Shown here piece after piece: positions 7,610-17,103 of a stretch of DNA of 64,000 nucleotides; position 1 is the stretch's first letter, and each line of letters opens with the position of its first letter. Source of the DNA: DATFRX01 sp035630615 (GTDB lineage Bacteria > Actinomycetota > Actinomycetes > Propionibacteriales > Nocardioidaceae); the NCBI GenBank assembly GCA_035630615.1, contig DASQKI010000100.1:1-64000 (forward strand). The letters are read 5' to 3'. The position numbers and the translations under genes are program-made. Under the pieces are notes generated by a model. That model saw only the letters and a program-made list of their open reading frames with translations, was not told the origin of the DNA and made no database searches.

Positions 7610-7661
7610 GCCGACATTGCGCGTCCCACGCGGCCAGGTGGTCAAGACGCGCAATGTCGGC
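7610..7661. repeat. Palindromic element copy a
   Basis: Arms GCCGACATTGCGCGTC (7610-7625) and GACGCGCAATGTCGGC (7646-7661) are perfect over 16 bp with a 20-base loop. The right tail reads TCGGCGC and continues AAAGGATGGTGGGG, like the element at 26105. It sits between two convergent genes and may also terminate transcription. Confidence 0.7.
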
Positions 7662-7677
7662 GCAAAGGATGGTGGGG

Positions 7678-10060
7678 CTAGTCGACGCAGCAGGAGGTAC
7701 GGGCCTCCGCGACGTAGCCGGGGTCGTGCCACCAGTACGCCCGGCTCGACGGATGCTCCGGCACCGCTGCCAGGATCCGATTGCGCCGCGCCGCCGACCG
7801 CCTCGCCATCGCCGCGTCGGCGTACGGTGCCAGCAGCTCGTCGACCGTGTACGCGACCCCACCGGCAACCACCCGCCGTACGTCGGCCGCCGCCCGAATG
7901 TCGCCGAGCGGGTCGCCACCCACGATCGCGAGGTCGGCGTACATGCCCGGGGCCACCTGCCCGATCGGCTCGCCGAGGAACCGACCCGATTCGCTCGTCG
8001 CCGACACCAGTGCCTGAAGCGGCGTCACACCACCCCACACCATGGCCCGCAGGTTCATGTGCAGGCTGAGGGCGTTGTTGGCGATCGGCGAGTCGGTGCC
8101 GCTGATCACGCGCCCGCCGCCGCTCATCATGTCGATGACCTGGCCGACCTGACGTCTCAGGTTCGCCCGCGCCACGGTCTGGTCGGTCGTCTTCGCCGTC
8201 TCGACCTGGCCCTGCAGGATCGCGTACTCCCACGGCGGATAGAGCGTCTGGATCCGTCGGTCATCGACCAGCGACGTGTCCTCGCGATAAAGCGTGGTCG
8301 CGCCGAACAGCGTCGGCGCCCGCACCGCCTTGGATGCGTTGAAGATGTCGGCGACGTCGGAGTAGCCGGTGCCGAGGGTCGCCGCTCCATGACAGTGCGT
8401 CGGTGACCTCGCTCGTGACCTGGCGCGGCTCGCCGGTCGGAGTGCCGTCGGGAGCGACCGGCATGACCCACGCGACATTGCCGACGACGTACGTCAGCAT
8501 TGTGCCGTCGGGCGACCACACCGGCCCGTCGTCGCCGCGGGTCTGGATCGATCGGTGCGGCATCGGGTCGACGTACGTCGCCTCTCCGCTGGTGCGGTTG
8601 ACCAGAAGGATCTTGCTGAGCCCTTCGCGGTAGCGGGCCGAGTACGGCGCCACTGCGGCCAGCGCGATGACACTGCCGTCCGGAGACCACGTCGGTCGGC
8701 CCGGCTCAAACGTTGCGGCATAGACCTGCTGCACGTCGCCGGAGGCCACGTCGACCGCATGCAGCGCGCCGGTCTGGTCGAGGAACGCCAGCTGAGTGCC
8801 GTCGGGCGACCACGACGCCGAGACCGCAGCCAGGTCGGCCAGGTTGGTGAGCTGTCGATCCTCGCCGCTGTCGAAGTCGCGCAGCCAGATGTCGAGGGTG
8901 CCGCCGCGGTCGGAGGAGTACGCCAGCTGCTGACCGTCCGGCGACCATGCCGGATGCGACTTCCAGCAGCGGTCTCCGGTCAGCGGCTGCGGCCGACGAC
9001 CGATCTGCATCGTGTAGATGTCGTTGAGCGCCCGGAACGCGATGTGTTCGCCGTCGGGCGACAGCACGGGGCTGCCGATCCCGAGCACCGGCCTGGTCTT
9101 CGCCGACTCGAAATCGCGGCGACGCTTGCGGTATCGCGGCGTCCGCACCGTGATTGGCGCGGAGAACCCGATCGCCTTCGTCGCGCCACCACTCAACGAC
9201 GCTTGCCGGATCTGGCCGTCGGCGGAGTAGACGAAGCGATCGCCGTCGATCCACGAGACCCGGAACGGAACCACCTCTTCGTCATCGATCAGCGGTTCGC
9301 CCGAGATCATCAGGTGCGTGCTGTCACCCGAGCGCAGGTTGTAGACGATGTCGTTGCTGTCCGGCGTCCATGCCGGCGCATGGAGGACTTCGGTCGACTC
9401 CGCGGTCACGACCGTCTCGCGGGTACCTGCCTCGATGTCGACCACGTCGATCGCGGTGTTCGTCACGACGAAGGCAATCTTGGTGCCGTCGGGCGACCAT
9501 GCCGGCTCGTACTCCTCCGCCGCCGTGTCGGCGATCGTCGCGACATCGCCGGTGGTGAGGTCGTACGTGTAGATCCCGTAGCTGCCCGATGCGTCGGAGG
9601 AGTACGCGAGGTACCGGCCATCCGGTGACCAGCGCGGCTCGCGATGGTCGTACGGCCGTTCCGTCAACTGCCGAAGCTGACTCCCGTCGGCCCGGATCGT
9701 CCAGAGGTTGAAGCCGCCGTCGCGGTACGACTGGAACGCGATCGTCTCGCCATCGGGCGACCAGTCCGGCTCACCGATGTCGTACAGGTCGCCGGTCAGC
9801 CGACGGGCCGGCCCACCCGACCCCGGCAGCACCCACAGCACACCGACCAGGTCGATCGCGAGACGCCCGCCGCCGGGTGCGGCCTGCACACTGAAGTCGG
9901 TTCCCTCGACGAGTTCGACCTTGCTGCCACGGACCCTTGGACCCACCGCCGCCTCGGCCTCGGGCGTACCCAACAACGCTGGAGCCGCCACCGCGGACCC
10001 ACTCGCGGCGAGGAACGTCCGTCGGCTGAACCCGTGTGCGTCGGCATGGTGATCCGTCAT
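7678..10060 (-). pseudogene. Tat-exported TolB-amidohydrolase, broken by an internal deletion and frameshift
   Basis: The ATG at 10060 follows GGGAGGGG and opens a Tat signal (GFSRRTFLAASGSAVAAPALLG). About 520 residues of TolB/WD-type blades with repeated WSPDG follow. Near 8376-8400 this frame turns into nonsense and stops at 8261. The amidohydrolase C-terminal part continues in another frame to the stop at 7678 (SGTDSPIANNAL, GQVAPGMYADLAIVGGDPL, final SCCVD). Compared with the intact paralogue at 31541-34789, roughly 250 residues are missing. They include the HxH metal site. The remnant ends in Cys-Cys as the paralogue does. A sequencing error could explain a shift but not the missing segment. 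Confidence 0.75.
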
Positions 10061-10389
10061 GGCACCCCTCCCGGGGGCAAGGCAGCCGACAACCACGCGT
10101 CGCAGCATCGCTCGGGCAGCACGGTGTCGGCGCTCGTTCGTGGACGCCGGCATCCTAAGAACCGCATACAGTGCAAACCCATAGCAACGGGCGCCTCGTT
10201 CGGTGAACCGTCAACGACTTGCGGCGAGCGGTCCGATCCGTGCGCCGAGCGTCGACCGGCGGGCCGACCGGAGATTTGCAACTGCCGCTGGCATGGCGGC
10301 CCCACTCCAAATCCCTCGCCGACCGCCGCCCGATCCGCGCCCGCTGCCCCCGTAGTATCCTCACCACTCGGCCCGATGTGACGGGTCGC
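10061..10389. other. Intergenic region upstream of tRNA-Gly
   Basis: Apart from the ribosome-binding site of the minus-strand pseudogene and a TAGTAT box (around 10353) that could be the tRNA -10 element, I see no gene, repeat or clear hairpin here. Confidence 0.4.
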
Positions 10390-10463
10390 GCGGGTGTAGT
10401 TCAATGGCAGAACTTCAGCTTCCCAAGCTGACAGTGCGGGTTCGATTCCCGTCACCCGCTCCA
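10390..10463 (+). tRNA. tRNA-Gly (anticodon CCC)
   Basis: Acceptor GCGGGTG (10390-10396) pairs with CACCCGC (10453-10459). The D arm is GTTC/GAAC. The anticodon stem TCAGC/GCTGA encloses the loop TTCCCAA. The T arm is GCGGG with TTCGATT. Discriminator T10460 is followed by an encoded CCA. Length is 71 bases to the discriminator. No integrated element adjoins its 3' end. Confidence 0.95.
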
Positions 10464-10518
10464 ACCCAACCCTCAGGTCAGAGGCTGACTTGTCGGCCTT
10501 CTTCTCCAGCCGCTACAC

Positions 10519-11073
10519 CTATGCGTCGTCGTGTCCGACCGAGTAGCGCAGGACGGTCATGGCACCGTCGACTTGGGAGGATGTCGGATCAAGCTTCACC
10601 GCTGTTCCGCCGGCGTGATCGAAGAGGCGAACGCCGTCGCCGACGAGAACGGGCGCGACGTGGATGATGATCTCGTCCAATAGACCGGCCTCGAGACACT
10701 GTCGGGCGATGTTGGCGCCCAAGACGACGACGTTGGCACCCTTCGCCGTCTCCTTCGCGAGTGCCACAGCCTCGTCGATACCCAGGTCGATGAACTGTCC
10801 GGTGACGCCCTTCACGACGGGAGGTTGTGACGGTGGATTGTGCCGCAGGACGAAGAACGGACCACGATAGGCGCCGCCGTAGAAGCCGGGTTGGAGTCGG
10901 TCCTCAACATCCTGCGTTCGCCGGCCCACCAGCAACGCTCCCGTCGATCCCACGACCTCATCGACCGTCCTGCTTGGCTCGTCGTCGATGCCGAAGACCC
11001 ACCCCATGTCGTCATTCGGACCCGCGACGATGCCGTCGAGGCTCATCATCATGTGCCACAGCACCTTGCCCAT
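10519..11073 (-). CDS. RibD C-terminal/DHFR-like reductase family protein
   Basis: 184 residues, starting behind GAGGAGG. MMSLDGIVAGPNDDMGW at the N-terminus, LLVGRRT, VVVLGANIARQCLEAGLLDE and IIHVAPVLVGDGVRLF form the NADPH-binding fold shared by DHFR and RibD C-domains. These small stand-alone members are usually uncharacterised oxidoreductases. It is the first of three such genes in the window (also 14324 and 21347). Confidence 0.85.
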   Translation of the reverse strand: MGKVLWHMMMSLDGIVAGPNDDMGWVFGIDDEPSRTVDEVVGSTGALLVGRRTQDVEDRLQPGFYGGAYRGPFFVLRHNPPSQPPVVKGVTGQFIDLGIDEAVALAKETAKGANVVVLGANIARQCLEAGLLDEIIIHVAPVLVGDGVRLFDHAGGTAVKLDPTSSQVDGAMTVLRYSVGHDDA

Positions 11074-11149
11074 TCGCGCGCCTCCTCTGCATCGGGTACC
11101 TCATTATTGACGTGGGTGCCCCTGAAGCAGACCGGCAGGCGACGGCATC

Positions 11150-11629
11150 TCAATCAGCCAGAGGCGGCAACTCGTCCTCGATCATGACCGGCGTCGTGCC
11201 CCTGGTGTTTCGGGCCCGGCATGCGAACTCGGTGTCCGATGGTGCCGCGCCCCCGCCTGCCCGGAGCCGGTGGCCGGTCGCGGCGACGACCACGTCGTCC
11301 GGATCCATGATGGTCACCGTTCCGTCGTCCTGACGGGACGCGGTGTATCCGGCCGGCCAGATGACGTCTACGCCGGCAGCCCTGCCCTTACGTCTTAGAT
11401 GCACGCAGCCGTTCGCGTCGATGCGCACGACGCCGACGATTCCCGCGTCATCAGCGTCGTCCCCGGGCTCCCATGAGCTGGTGTTCAACGTGATCCCATC
11501 CGACGACCAGCCCGGCTCATCCTCATCGGAACCCAGCAGCAGCCAGGTACCGCCAGCGGCGGCCGCCACGATCACCGCTACGGCGGCCACCATGCCACCT
11601 AGTCCGAGATGCGTGCTGAAGGTGAACAT
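11150..11629 (-). CDS. Membrane-anchored hypothetical protein
   Basis: 159 residues starting at the ATG at 11629, because the longer upstream frame is unlike protein. One N-terminal hydrophobic helix (GLGGMVAAVAVIVAAAAGGTW) is followed by an extracytoplasmic beta-rich domain with SSDGITLNTSSWEPGDD and VRIDANGCVHLRR. Two cysteines in the outer part could pair. I recognise no family. It lies convergent to nothing and upstream of the DHFR-like gene on the same strand. Confidence 0.5.
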   Translation of the reverse strand: MFTFSTHLGLGGMVAAVAVIVAAAAGGTWLLLGSDEDEPGWSSDGITLNTSSWEPGDDADDAGIVGVVRIDANGCVHLRRKGRAAGVDVIWPAGYTASRQDDGTVTIMDPDDVVVAATGHRLRAGGGAAPSDTEFACRARNTRGTTPVMIEDELPPLAD

Positions 11630-11783
11630 GAGCCCAGTTTGACGCCAAGGGCGGACCGAGAAGCACACCGACGCCCCGGACGCGTCGTCGACCGGTCCGG
11701 CCCAGCGTTCCCGGATAGCAGACCAGGGGGATCGAGCAACTGGCGGAACCGGATCGTGATGTCCGCGGCGGACAAGGCGGACC

Positions 11784-12344
11784 ATGGAAGGCACCATCGC
11801 CGTGATTGCTGGCGCCGTCCTGCTGGCGATGACCGCCGCGTGCGGCGACGCCCCATTGGACGACCCGAGAGGCGATGATCCGCACCGCAACGCGATCAGC
11901 GACGAGCGGATCCACATGTCACTGGATTGTGCGAACGAGCTTCGGAGCAGCGCGACTATGGAGGCATGTGATGGTGAGGTGCTTGCAGCGGATGGGACTC
12001 TCCCGATCAGGCAGCTCAAGCACGAGGTCGGGTACAACCTCAATCCATCCAGCGGTACGCCGCCTGCGATCACGGAAAGCGAAGCCATCGACGCGGCACA
12101 CCGCTTCGGCATATCGAAGGACGCGCAGCTGCGGTCCGCAGCCGTTCGATCGGTGTATGCCCCTGGTTACGGCACGAAATTTGACCATCGAGACTGGTGG
12201 GTTCTCGCGTTCGACGTCATGGTTCTGAAGTGGGGCATGTCCATGCCGCCTGGATTGAACAAGCCAAACCCCCCGGTGCCAGGGACAGCTGTGGCCCTTG
12301 TGAATCCTCAGACGGGCAAGGTCAACAGGGTGTTTTCCTGGTGA
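11784..12344 (+). CDS. Putative lipoprotein of unknown function
   Basis: 186 residues. An N-terminal hydrophobic stretch ends in MTAAC-G, a slightly unusual lipobox, which suggests membrane attachment outside the cell. Two further cysteines (in SLDCANEL and MEACDGE) may pair. TESEAIDAAHRFGI and DWWVLAFDV resemble PepSY-like modules, but only loosely. GC content is visibly lower than in neighbouring genes, which hints at foreign origin. No family is assigned. Confidence 0.5.
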   Translation: MEGTIAVIAGAVLLAMTAACGDAPLDDPRGDDPHRNAISDERIHMSLDCANELRSSATMEACDGEVLAADGTLPIRQLKHEVGYNLNPSSGTPPAITESEAIDAAHRFGISKDAQLRSAAVRSVYAPGYGTKFDHRDWWVLAFDVMVLKWGMSMPPGLNKPNPPVPGTAVALVNPQTGKVNRVFSW

Positions 12345-12438
12345 TCGCGGAGGGAGCATGGCCGCCGGCCGCCCCGTCCTCGCGTGCCACTATCGGAGAA
12401 TCGCGTTGCTGTCAGCGACGGCGGCTAGCGTGCCACAC

Positions 12439-12681
12439 ATGGCGGTACAGGCCTATGTCTTCGTTTCGTGCACCAACCCTGGCCCGCGTGCAACCTGTCT
12501 CGCAGTCCGGCGCATGGACGGGGTTGTGAGGGCAGACGCTCTGTTCGGAGGTCCACCGGTCGTGGCCGTCGTCGAAGGCGACGATCTCGCGGCGTTGGAG
12601 AGCGTTATCGATGGCATCGTCGACCTTCCGATGGTCACCGATACGGAGACCCATGTCGTTCGAGACCTGATGCCGGGCTGA
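12439..12681 (+). CDS. Stand-alone Lrp/AsnC ligand-binding (RAM) domain protein
   Basis: 80 residues from the ATG at 12439. VQAYVFVSCTNPGPRATCLAV and VVRADALFGGPPVVAVVEG match the alpha-beta sandwich of AsnC-type C-terminal domains. There is no helix-turn-helix. SARD/RAM proteins of this size bind small effectors such as amino acids and assemble as oligomers. An open frame continues upstream to 12358 but does not look coding. Confidence 0.65.
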   Translation: MAVQAYVFVSCTNPGPRATCLAVRRMDGVVRADALFGGPPVVAVVEGDDLAALESVIDGIVDLPMVTDTETHVVRDLMPG

Positions 12682-12687
12682 TGCCGT

Positions 12688-12942
12688 TCACGCCTCTGCC
12701 AGCACGCGCACCACGCGCAGCTGAGCAGCTGGAATCGCGGCCCTGACTCCGTCGGCCATCGCCTGCGCCTGGGTCTCGTCCTCAAGAATGACCACGGCGT
12801 GAGCTGAGGTGATGTCGTGGGTCTCCTGGCCCCAATAGCCGTGTACGAAACCCGGCTGCTGGCGCACCGTGTCGGCGATGTGGGTTAGTTGTTCCGAGTC
12901 CAAGGCCCCGTCGACCGGCCAGGTACCAATGACTGCGAACAC
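12688..12942 (-). CDS. Small ABM/dimeric alpha-beta barrel protein
   Basis: 84 residues from the GTG at 12942, which has GGAGG five bases upstream; the longer frame starts at TTG inside that site. FAVIGTWPVD, QPGFVHGYWG and HAVVILEDETQAQAMADGV fit the ferredoxin-like fold of antibiotic-biosynthesis-monooxygenase-like proteins. No catalytic residue can be named. Convergent with the RAM-domain gene. Confidence 0.6.
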   Translation of the reverse strand: MFAVIGTWPVDGALDSEQLTHIADTVRQQPGFVHGYWGQETHDITSAHAVVILEDETQAQAMADGVRAAIPAAQLRVVRVLAEA

Positions 12943-13068
12943 AAGACCCTCCAAAGTTGACAGAGCTAGTCGCTCACGGCGGCGCCGCGAAGATGATTGT
13001 CACATTCGCCGACCCAGCGGTGTCGTCATGTCCAGCTGGCCAACACGCCACCGGAAAGGGAGAGCACC

Positions 13069-13110
13069 ATGACCATCCGCATCCCGAAAGCGAAGCTCCC
13101 GCCGAGATAA
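13069..13110 (+). pseudogene. Truncated start of a carboxymuconolactone-decarboxylase-like gene
   Basis: Behind GGGAGAG an ATG opens MTIRIPKAKLPPR, then stops. This resembles the first residues of CMD/AhpD-like proteins (MTxRIPKAEL...). The rest of the 12943-13295 gap holds short frames without recognisable content. The remnant is too short to be sure. Confidence 0.25.
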
Positions 13111-13295
13111 AGCCGTGTGGCTCAAGTTGACGCGGCTGGACGAACCGGCCGAGCTCGCGAGATAGGCCGCCCGATCGGCGGCTGGCTCACATGAGCATCG
13201 GACCCAGCCGCCCGGCGAGGTGCGCCGAATCAAGGGCGATACCCATTCCGGACACCGACTCGGTGGTCCTCCCCGCAGGGAAAGGGAGCTCCCTC

Positions 13296-14327
13296 ATGTC
13301 CTTCGCATCAAGACGTATCCGTCCGATCGGGCTGGTCGCCGTCGCCGCACTGGCCGCTGTTGTGCTGATGGCACCGACGGCGCCGGACACAGCGGCGGTC
13401 GCCGACCAAGACCCGGCATCGCCGGCTCCGATCGCCGGCTTCGTACGCAGTCCCGACGGCGATTACCGGACGATCGCGTTCCCGGGCGCGGCAACGTTCA
13501 CGATCGCCTTCGGCATCAACAACCGAGGCCAGGTCGCCGGCTACTACGACGACGAGACCGGCCGGACCCATGGCTTCGTCCGCGGGCGTTCCGGCCACTA
13601 CCGGACGATCGACTTCCCGGGCGCGTACGCCACCGCCGCCACGAGGATCAACGACCGGGGCCAGATCATCGGTGACTACTTCACGACCAAGAAGCGGTTC
13701 AACCAGGGCCTCAAGCGCGGCTTCCTGCTCGACCACGGACGCTTCACCAGGATCAACGTCCCCGGCTCGGACTCGACCGAGGCGGTCGGACTGGACGACC
13801 ACGGTCGGGTTGTCGGCGAAACGCTGACTCTCAAACCGCTCGACGGCTCTGGCTACCTATGGAACGACGGCCGAATCCGGCGAATCGACGCTCCCCGGGC
13901 CGCGTTCACCGGTGCGGAAGAGATCAACGAGCGTGGTCAGATCGTCGGTACCTACAGCAAGAATCTGACCAGCGGGCCGACCCGTGGTTATCTGCTCAAG
14001 CGGGCCCGCTTCACCATGTTCGCCGTTCCCGGTGGACCAATCACCCAGGTGTTCGGGCTCAACAACCGCGGCCAGGTCGCCGGCTACACGGCCGCTGATC
14101 CGATGTTGAACGACGCGCACGGATTCCTCCTCGCCCGCGTCCCCAATGGGCAGGTCACGCGCATCGATGTCCCCGACGCAGCCAGAACGCTCGCTCTCGG
14201 CATCAACGACCGCGGGAAAATTGTCGGTGCGTACGAGAGGACCACCACCGCTCCGGGCATGCAACGCGCCCTCGAGTCGCAGCCCGAGCTCGGGTCGCTT
14301 CTGCTGGGTTTCGCTGACAAGAGTTAG
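13296..14327 (+). CDS. Secreted HAF-repeat (NHL-like propeller) protein
   Basis: 343 residues, ATG preceded by GGGAG. A signal peptide (IGLVAVAALAAVVLMAPTAP) leads into about six repeats of the form TI(A/D)FPGA...GINNRGQVAGYY...GF. The sequence INNRGQVAGY or INDRGQIIGDY recurs at about 45-residue spacing. This is the HAF repeat of extracellular beta-propeller proteins. Binding partner unknown. The stop overlaps the convergent DHFR-like gene by three bases. Confidence 0.8.
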   Translation: MSFASRRIRPIGLVAVAALAAVVLMAPTAPDTAAVADQDPASPAPIAGFVRSPDGDYRTIAFPGAATFTIAFGINNRGQVAGYYDDETGRTHGFVRGRSGHYRTIDFPGAYATAATRINDRGQIIGDYFTTKKRFNQGLKRGFLLDHGRFTRINVPGSDSTEAVGLDDHGRVVGETLTLKPLDGSGYLWNDGRIRRIDAPRAAFTGAEEINERGQIVGTYSKNLTSGPTRGYLLKRARFTMFAVPGGPITQVFGLNNRGQVAGYTAADPMLNDAHGFLLARVPNGQVTRIDVPDAARTLALGINDRGKIVGAYERTTTAPGMQRALESQPELGSLLLGFADKS

Positions 14328-14872
14328 CGGCTGGTCGGAACGTAGGTGAGGCCGACGACGCCGTTGTCGAGCCGCTTGACATCGATCAGGTCGAAGTCGG
14401 TGGTGTCGATCCCGTCGTAGAGGCGTTCGCCGCTTCCGGCAATAACCGGGAACAGCCAGAACAGGTATTCGTCGACCAGTCGGTTGTCGAGCAGCGTCCG
14501 GCTGAACGAGCCGCCGGTGCCGACCTTGAGGATGTCGCCGCCGGGCTGTTCCTTCAACTCGCGTACGGCGGCGACGACGTCGTCTCCGAGCAGCGTGGCG
14601 TTCCACTTCACCTCGGTGAGGGTGCGTGACGCCACATGCTTGGGAACGGCGTTCATCCGTACCGCGTAGCCACCGAACGCCTCCTCCAGCGTCGGCCACA
14701 CCTCGGAGTGGTTCTCGTAACTGATCCGCCCGTAGAGGAGCGCGTCGACGGAGAAGAGCAGGTCCTTGGAGAGTTGCTCGAACTCGCCGGGCCACCTCGT
14801 GGGTAGCCAGTCCTGTGGCGTGCTGACCTGGCCGTCGAGGGTGACTACCCCCTGCTCGATGATCTTCCGCAT
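14324..14872 (-). CDS. DHFR-like (RibD C-terminal) reductase family protein
   Basis: 182 residues behind AAGGAG. Recognised by VVTLDGQVSTP, LLYGRISYENHSEVWP, GGDILKVGTGGSFSRTLLDNRLVDEYLFWLFPVIAGSGERLYDG read in pieces along the chain. The gene overlaps the end of the YCII-domain gene upstream by 28 bases, so the two are probably translationally coupled. Substrate unknown. Confidence 0.85.
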   Translation of the reverse strand: MRKIIEQGVVTLDGQVSTPQDWLPTRWPGEFEQLSKDLLFSVDALLYGRISYENHSEVWPTLEEAFGGYAVRMNAVPKHVASRTLTEVKWNATLLGDDVVAAVRELKEQPGGDILKVGTGGSFSRTLLDNRLVDEYLFWLFPVIAGSGERLYDGIDTTDFDLIDVKRLDNGVVGLTYVPTSR

Positions 14873-15270
14873 TCGCTGACTTCTCCTTCACTCGTCGGCA
14901 TCGAGCGGCGGTTGCCGACCGGGCGGTCGGTGAGCGGAAAAGCGAGCGAGCCGGCGCGGACCCACCACTCCATCACGTCGTAGGCGAGCCGCCCCGCCAC
15001 GACCGATGGGTCGCCGTCCGACAGCCGCGCAGCCTCGGCTGGATCGCAGGCGAAGACCGACATCCCGCGATAGGACGGGTCGCTCTGCTCGTCGAACGGC
15101 CCGTTGACGACCACCACACCCTGCCGCCACAGTTCGGCGCGGTACGCGAGATGGCGCGTCTGAAGCACCTCGAGCTCGTCGTCCGACATGTCCGGCGCAT
15201 CGTCCGGCCGCCGCAAGACCACAACCGTATAGACGTCGAACGCATCGGGGATGTTGGGATCGCGTGGCAT
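14845..15270 (-). CDS. YCII-related domain protein
   Basis: 141 residues. TVVVLRRPDDAPDMSDDEL, HLAYRAELWRQGVVVVNGPFDE and GMSVFACDPAEAARLSDGDPSV match the YCII ferredoxin-like fold, with the usual His and Asp/Glu positions in this loose family. It precedes the DHFR-like gene in a two-gene operon. The last ~25 residues are Ser/Gly-rich and fall within the overlap. Confidence 0.75.
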   Translation of the reverse strand: MPRDPNIPDAFDVYTVVVLRRPDDAPDMSDDELEVLQTRHLAYRAELWRQGVVVVNGPFDEQSDPSYRGMSVFACDPAEAARLSDGDPSVVAGRLAYDVMEWWVRAGSLAFPLTDRPVGNRRSMPTSEGEVSECGRSSSRG

Positions 15271-15368
15271 GCGATCAGGCTACTGTCCACCAATTCCGCC
15301 CAGCAGCGATTAGTTTGTGGACTGTGGCTGGTCTGAACGCATGACACACCCCAACCGAGGAGGCCAAA

Positions 15369-16205
15369 GTGCCCGAGCAGTCAGGCGACGCGCCGAACCC
15401 CAGCCAGTCACCCGAGACCGGATACGCGCCGGTGAACGGCCTGCAGTTGTACTACGAGATCCATGGCTCGGGTGGCACGCCGCTGCTCCTGTTGCACGGC
15501 GGGCTGTTCAACATCGACCTCCAGTTCAGCGAGCTGCTTCCGGCCCTGGCGCAAACACGGCAAGTCATCGCCGTCGATTTCCAGGCGCACGGCCGGACCG
15601 GCGACATCGACCGCCCGCTGACCAGCGCCAACCTGGCGTCGGACGTGGTCGCCTTGCTCCAGTACCTCGAAATCTCCGAGGTCGACGTGTTCGGCTTCAG
15701 CGTCGGCGGCGCTGTGACGATGGAGCTGGCCATCAAACACCCGGACCTGGTCCGCAAAGTGATCGTGTCGTCGGTGTCGTTCGACCCCGACGGTGACCGT
15801 CCGGAAAACGCCGAAGTGGTCGGCGAGATGACGGTGGACATGATCGCCGGCACCCCGATGGAGCAGGACTACCTGGCCAAGTCACCGAATCCCGACAAGC
15901 TGCAGGACCTGCTGAACAAGCTGGGAAAGTACGACGAGGGCTCGCGCGGCTGGTCCGACGACGAGGTCAGGCAGATCGCCGCGCCGACGTTGATCACCGT
16001 GGGCGACTGCGACGCGGTCAAGATGGAGCATGCGGTCCGATTCCTGCAGCTACGCGGTGGCGACGTCAACGGCGACTTCGTCGGTGTCCCCGACTCGCAG
16101 CTGGCCGTCTTCCCCGGCACGACGCACTTCTTCGGACTGAGCCGCACCACACTCGTCCTCGACGTCGTGACCACCTTCCTCGACACGCCCGAAGCCAACT
16201 CCTGA
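15369..16205 (+). CDS. Alpha/beta-fold hydrolase
   Basis: 278 residues from GTG, with GAGGAGG six bases upstream. HGG oxyanion loop near residue 45, nucleophile elbow G-F-S111-V-G-G and His253 in PGTTHFF make a complete triad with an Asp in VGDCDAV. No signal peptide. YYEIHGSGGTPLLLLHGG is typical of small-molecule esterases or lactonases. Monocistronic. Confidence 0.85.
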   Translation: MPEQSGDAPNPSQSPETGYAPVNGLQLYYEIHGSGGTPLLLLHGGLFNIDLQFSELLPALAQTRQVIAVDFQAHGRTGDIDRPLTSANLASDVVALLQYLEISEVDVFGFSVGGAVTMELAIKHPDLVRKVIVSSVSFDPDGDRPENAEVVGEMTVDMIAGTPMEQDYLAKSPNPDKLQDLLNKLGKYDEGSRGWSDDEVRQIAAPTLITVGDCDAVKMEHAVRFLQLRGGDVNGDFVGVPDSQLAVFPGTTHFFGLSRTTLVLDVVTTFLDTPEANS

Positions 16206-16243
16206 TCGTTGATCCTGCGGGGCCAGCTGCGGAGTGCGATGGT

Positions 16244-17014
16244 TTGGCCATGGCGACTATGCGCAGTGCCGTCGTATACGCAGATTTCCTGTCGCGCCAC
16301 CTGACCGACGAGACCGACCTCGTCGACGTGGGATGTGGCGCCGGGGAGCTGACGCTCGAGTTGGCATCGGCAGTCCGGCACGTGACGGGTGTCGACTCTG
16401 ATCCGTCCGAAGTGCAGCAGGCCCAACGCACGGCTCAGTCGATCGGGGTCGACAACGCCGTGTTCGCCGCGGGTAACGCGTACGCCTTGCCGCTGCCGGA
16501 CGACGGGACTGATGTCGTCTTCGGTCATTCCGTCCTCGAGGCACTCGATCACCCTGCCGAGGCACTGACCGAGATGAAGCGCGTACTGAAGCCTGGTGGT
16601 GTCCTTGCAGTCGCCAGCGTCGAGTACGAGGGGCTGATCCTCGCAGGCCCCAACGAAGAGTTGGTGCGTCGCTTCTTCGACATCCGCACGCGACTGTGGC
16701 AGTCCGAAGGCGCCGATCCGTACCTTGGCCGTCGACTGCGCGGCCTGCTGCACGGCGTCGGGATGGTGAGCGTCGAGGCGACCACGAAATGCATCTCGTA
16801 CGGGACCAAGGATGCGGTCGTCGAGTTCGGGCTGGGTCGGGCCGACGACTGCATGGATGATTGGTTCGCCGGATCGGCCAATCGGGATGGTCTCGCGACA
16901 GCAGATGACCTGACGGCGATCCGGCAAGCGTGGCTCGACTGGTCCGAATCTCCGGACTCGTACGCGGCCTTCGCCTGGTGCCGTGCTCTCGGTCAGAAGC
17001 CGCATGATGCCTAG
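16244..17014 (+). CDS. SAM-dependent class I methyltransferase
   Basis: About 256 residues. Motif I LVDVGCGAGELTLELA (28-43), VTGVDSDPSEV for the ribose-binding Asp, and ALPLPDDGTDVVFGHSVLEALDHP as motif II. VLKPGGVLAVAS is the post-II strand. The start may be TTG at 16244 (GGAG nine bases before) or the ATG two codons later. The acceptor is unknown; the fold resembles UbiE/arsenite or small-molecule methyltransferases. Confidence 0.8.
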   Translation: MAMATMRSAVVYADFLSRHLTDETDLVDVGCGAGELTLELASAVRHVTGVDSDPSEVQQAQRTAQSIGVDNAVFAAGNAYALPLPDDGTDVVFGHSVLEALDHPAEALTEMKRVLKPGGVLAVASVEYEGLILAGPNEELVRRFFDIRTRLWQSEGADPYLGRRLRGLLHGVGMVSVEATTKCISYGTKDAVVEFGLGRADDCMDDWFAGSANRDGLATADDLTAIRQAWLDWSESPDSYAAFAWCRALGQKPHDA

Positions 17015-17103
17015 CTGACACGAGATCCCCCCGTCCGAGGTGTGTGACGTTCGGACCTCGATGGGTACTGCCCCGCCGTGGATCGCAGACGGCAGGAGGG
17101 CCG

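Noticed and set aside
10390..11073. Integration site at the tRNA-Gly 3' end
   Set aside because: No integrase gene and no repeated tRNA 3' end was found in the window.
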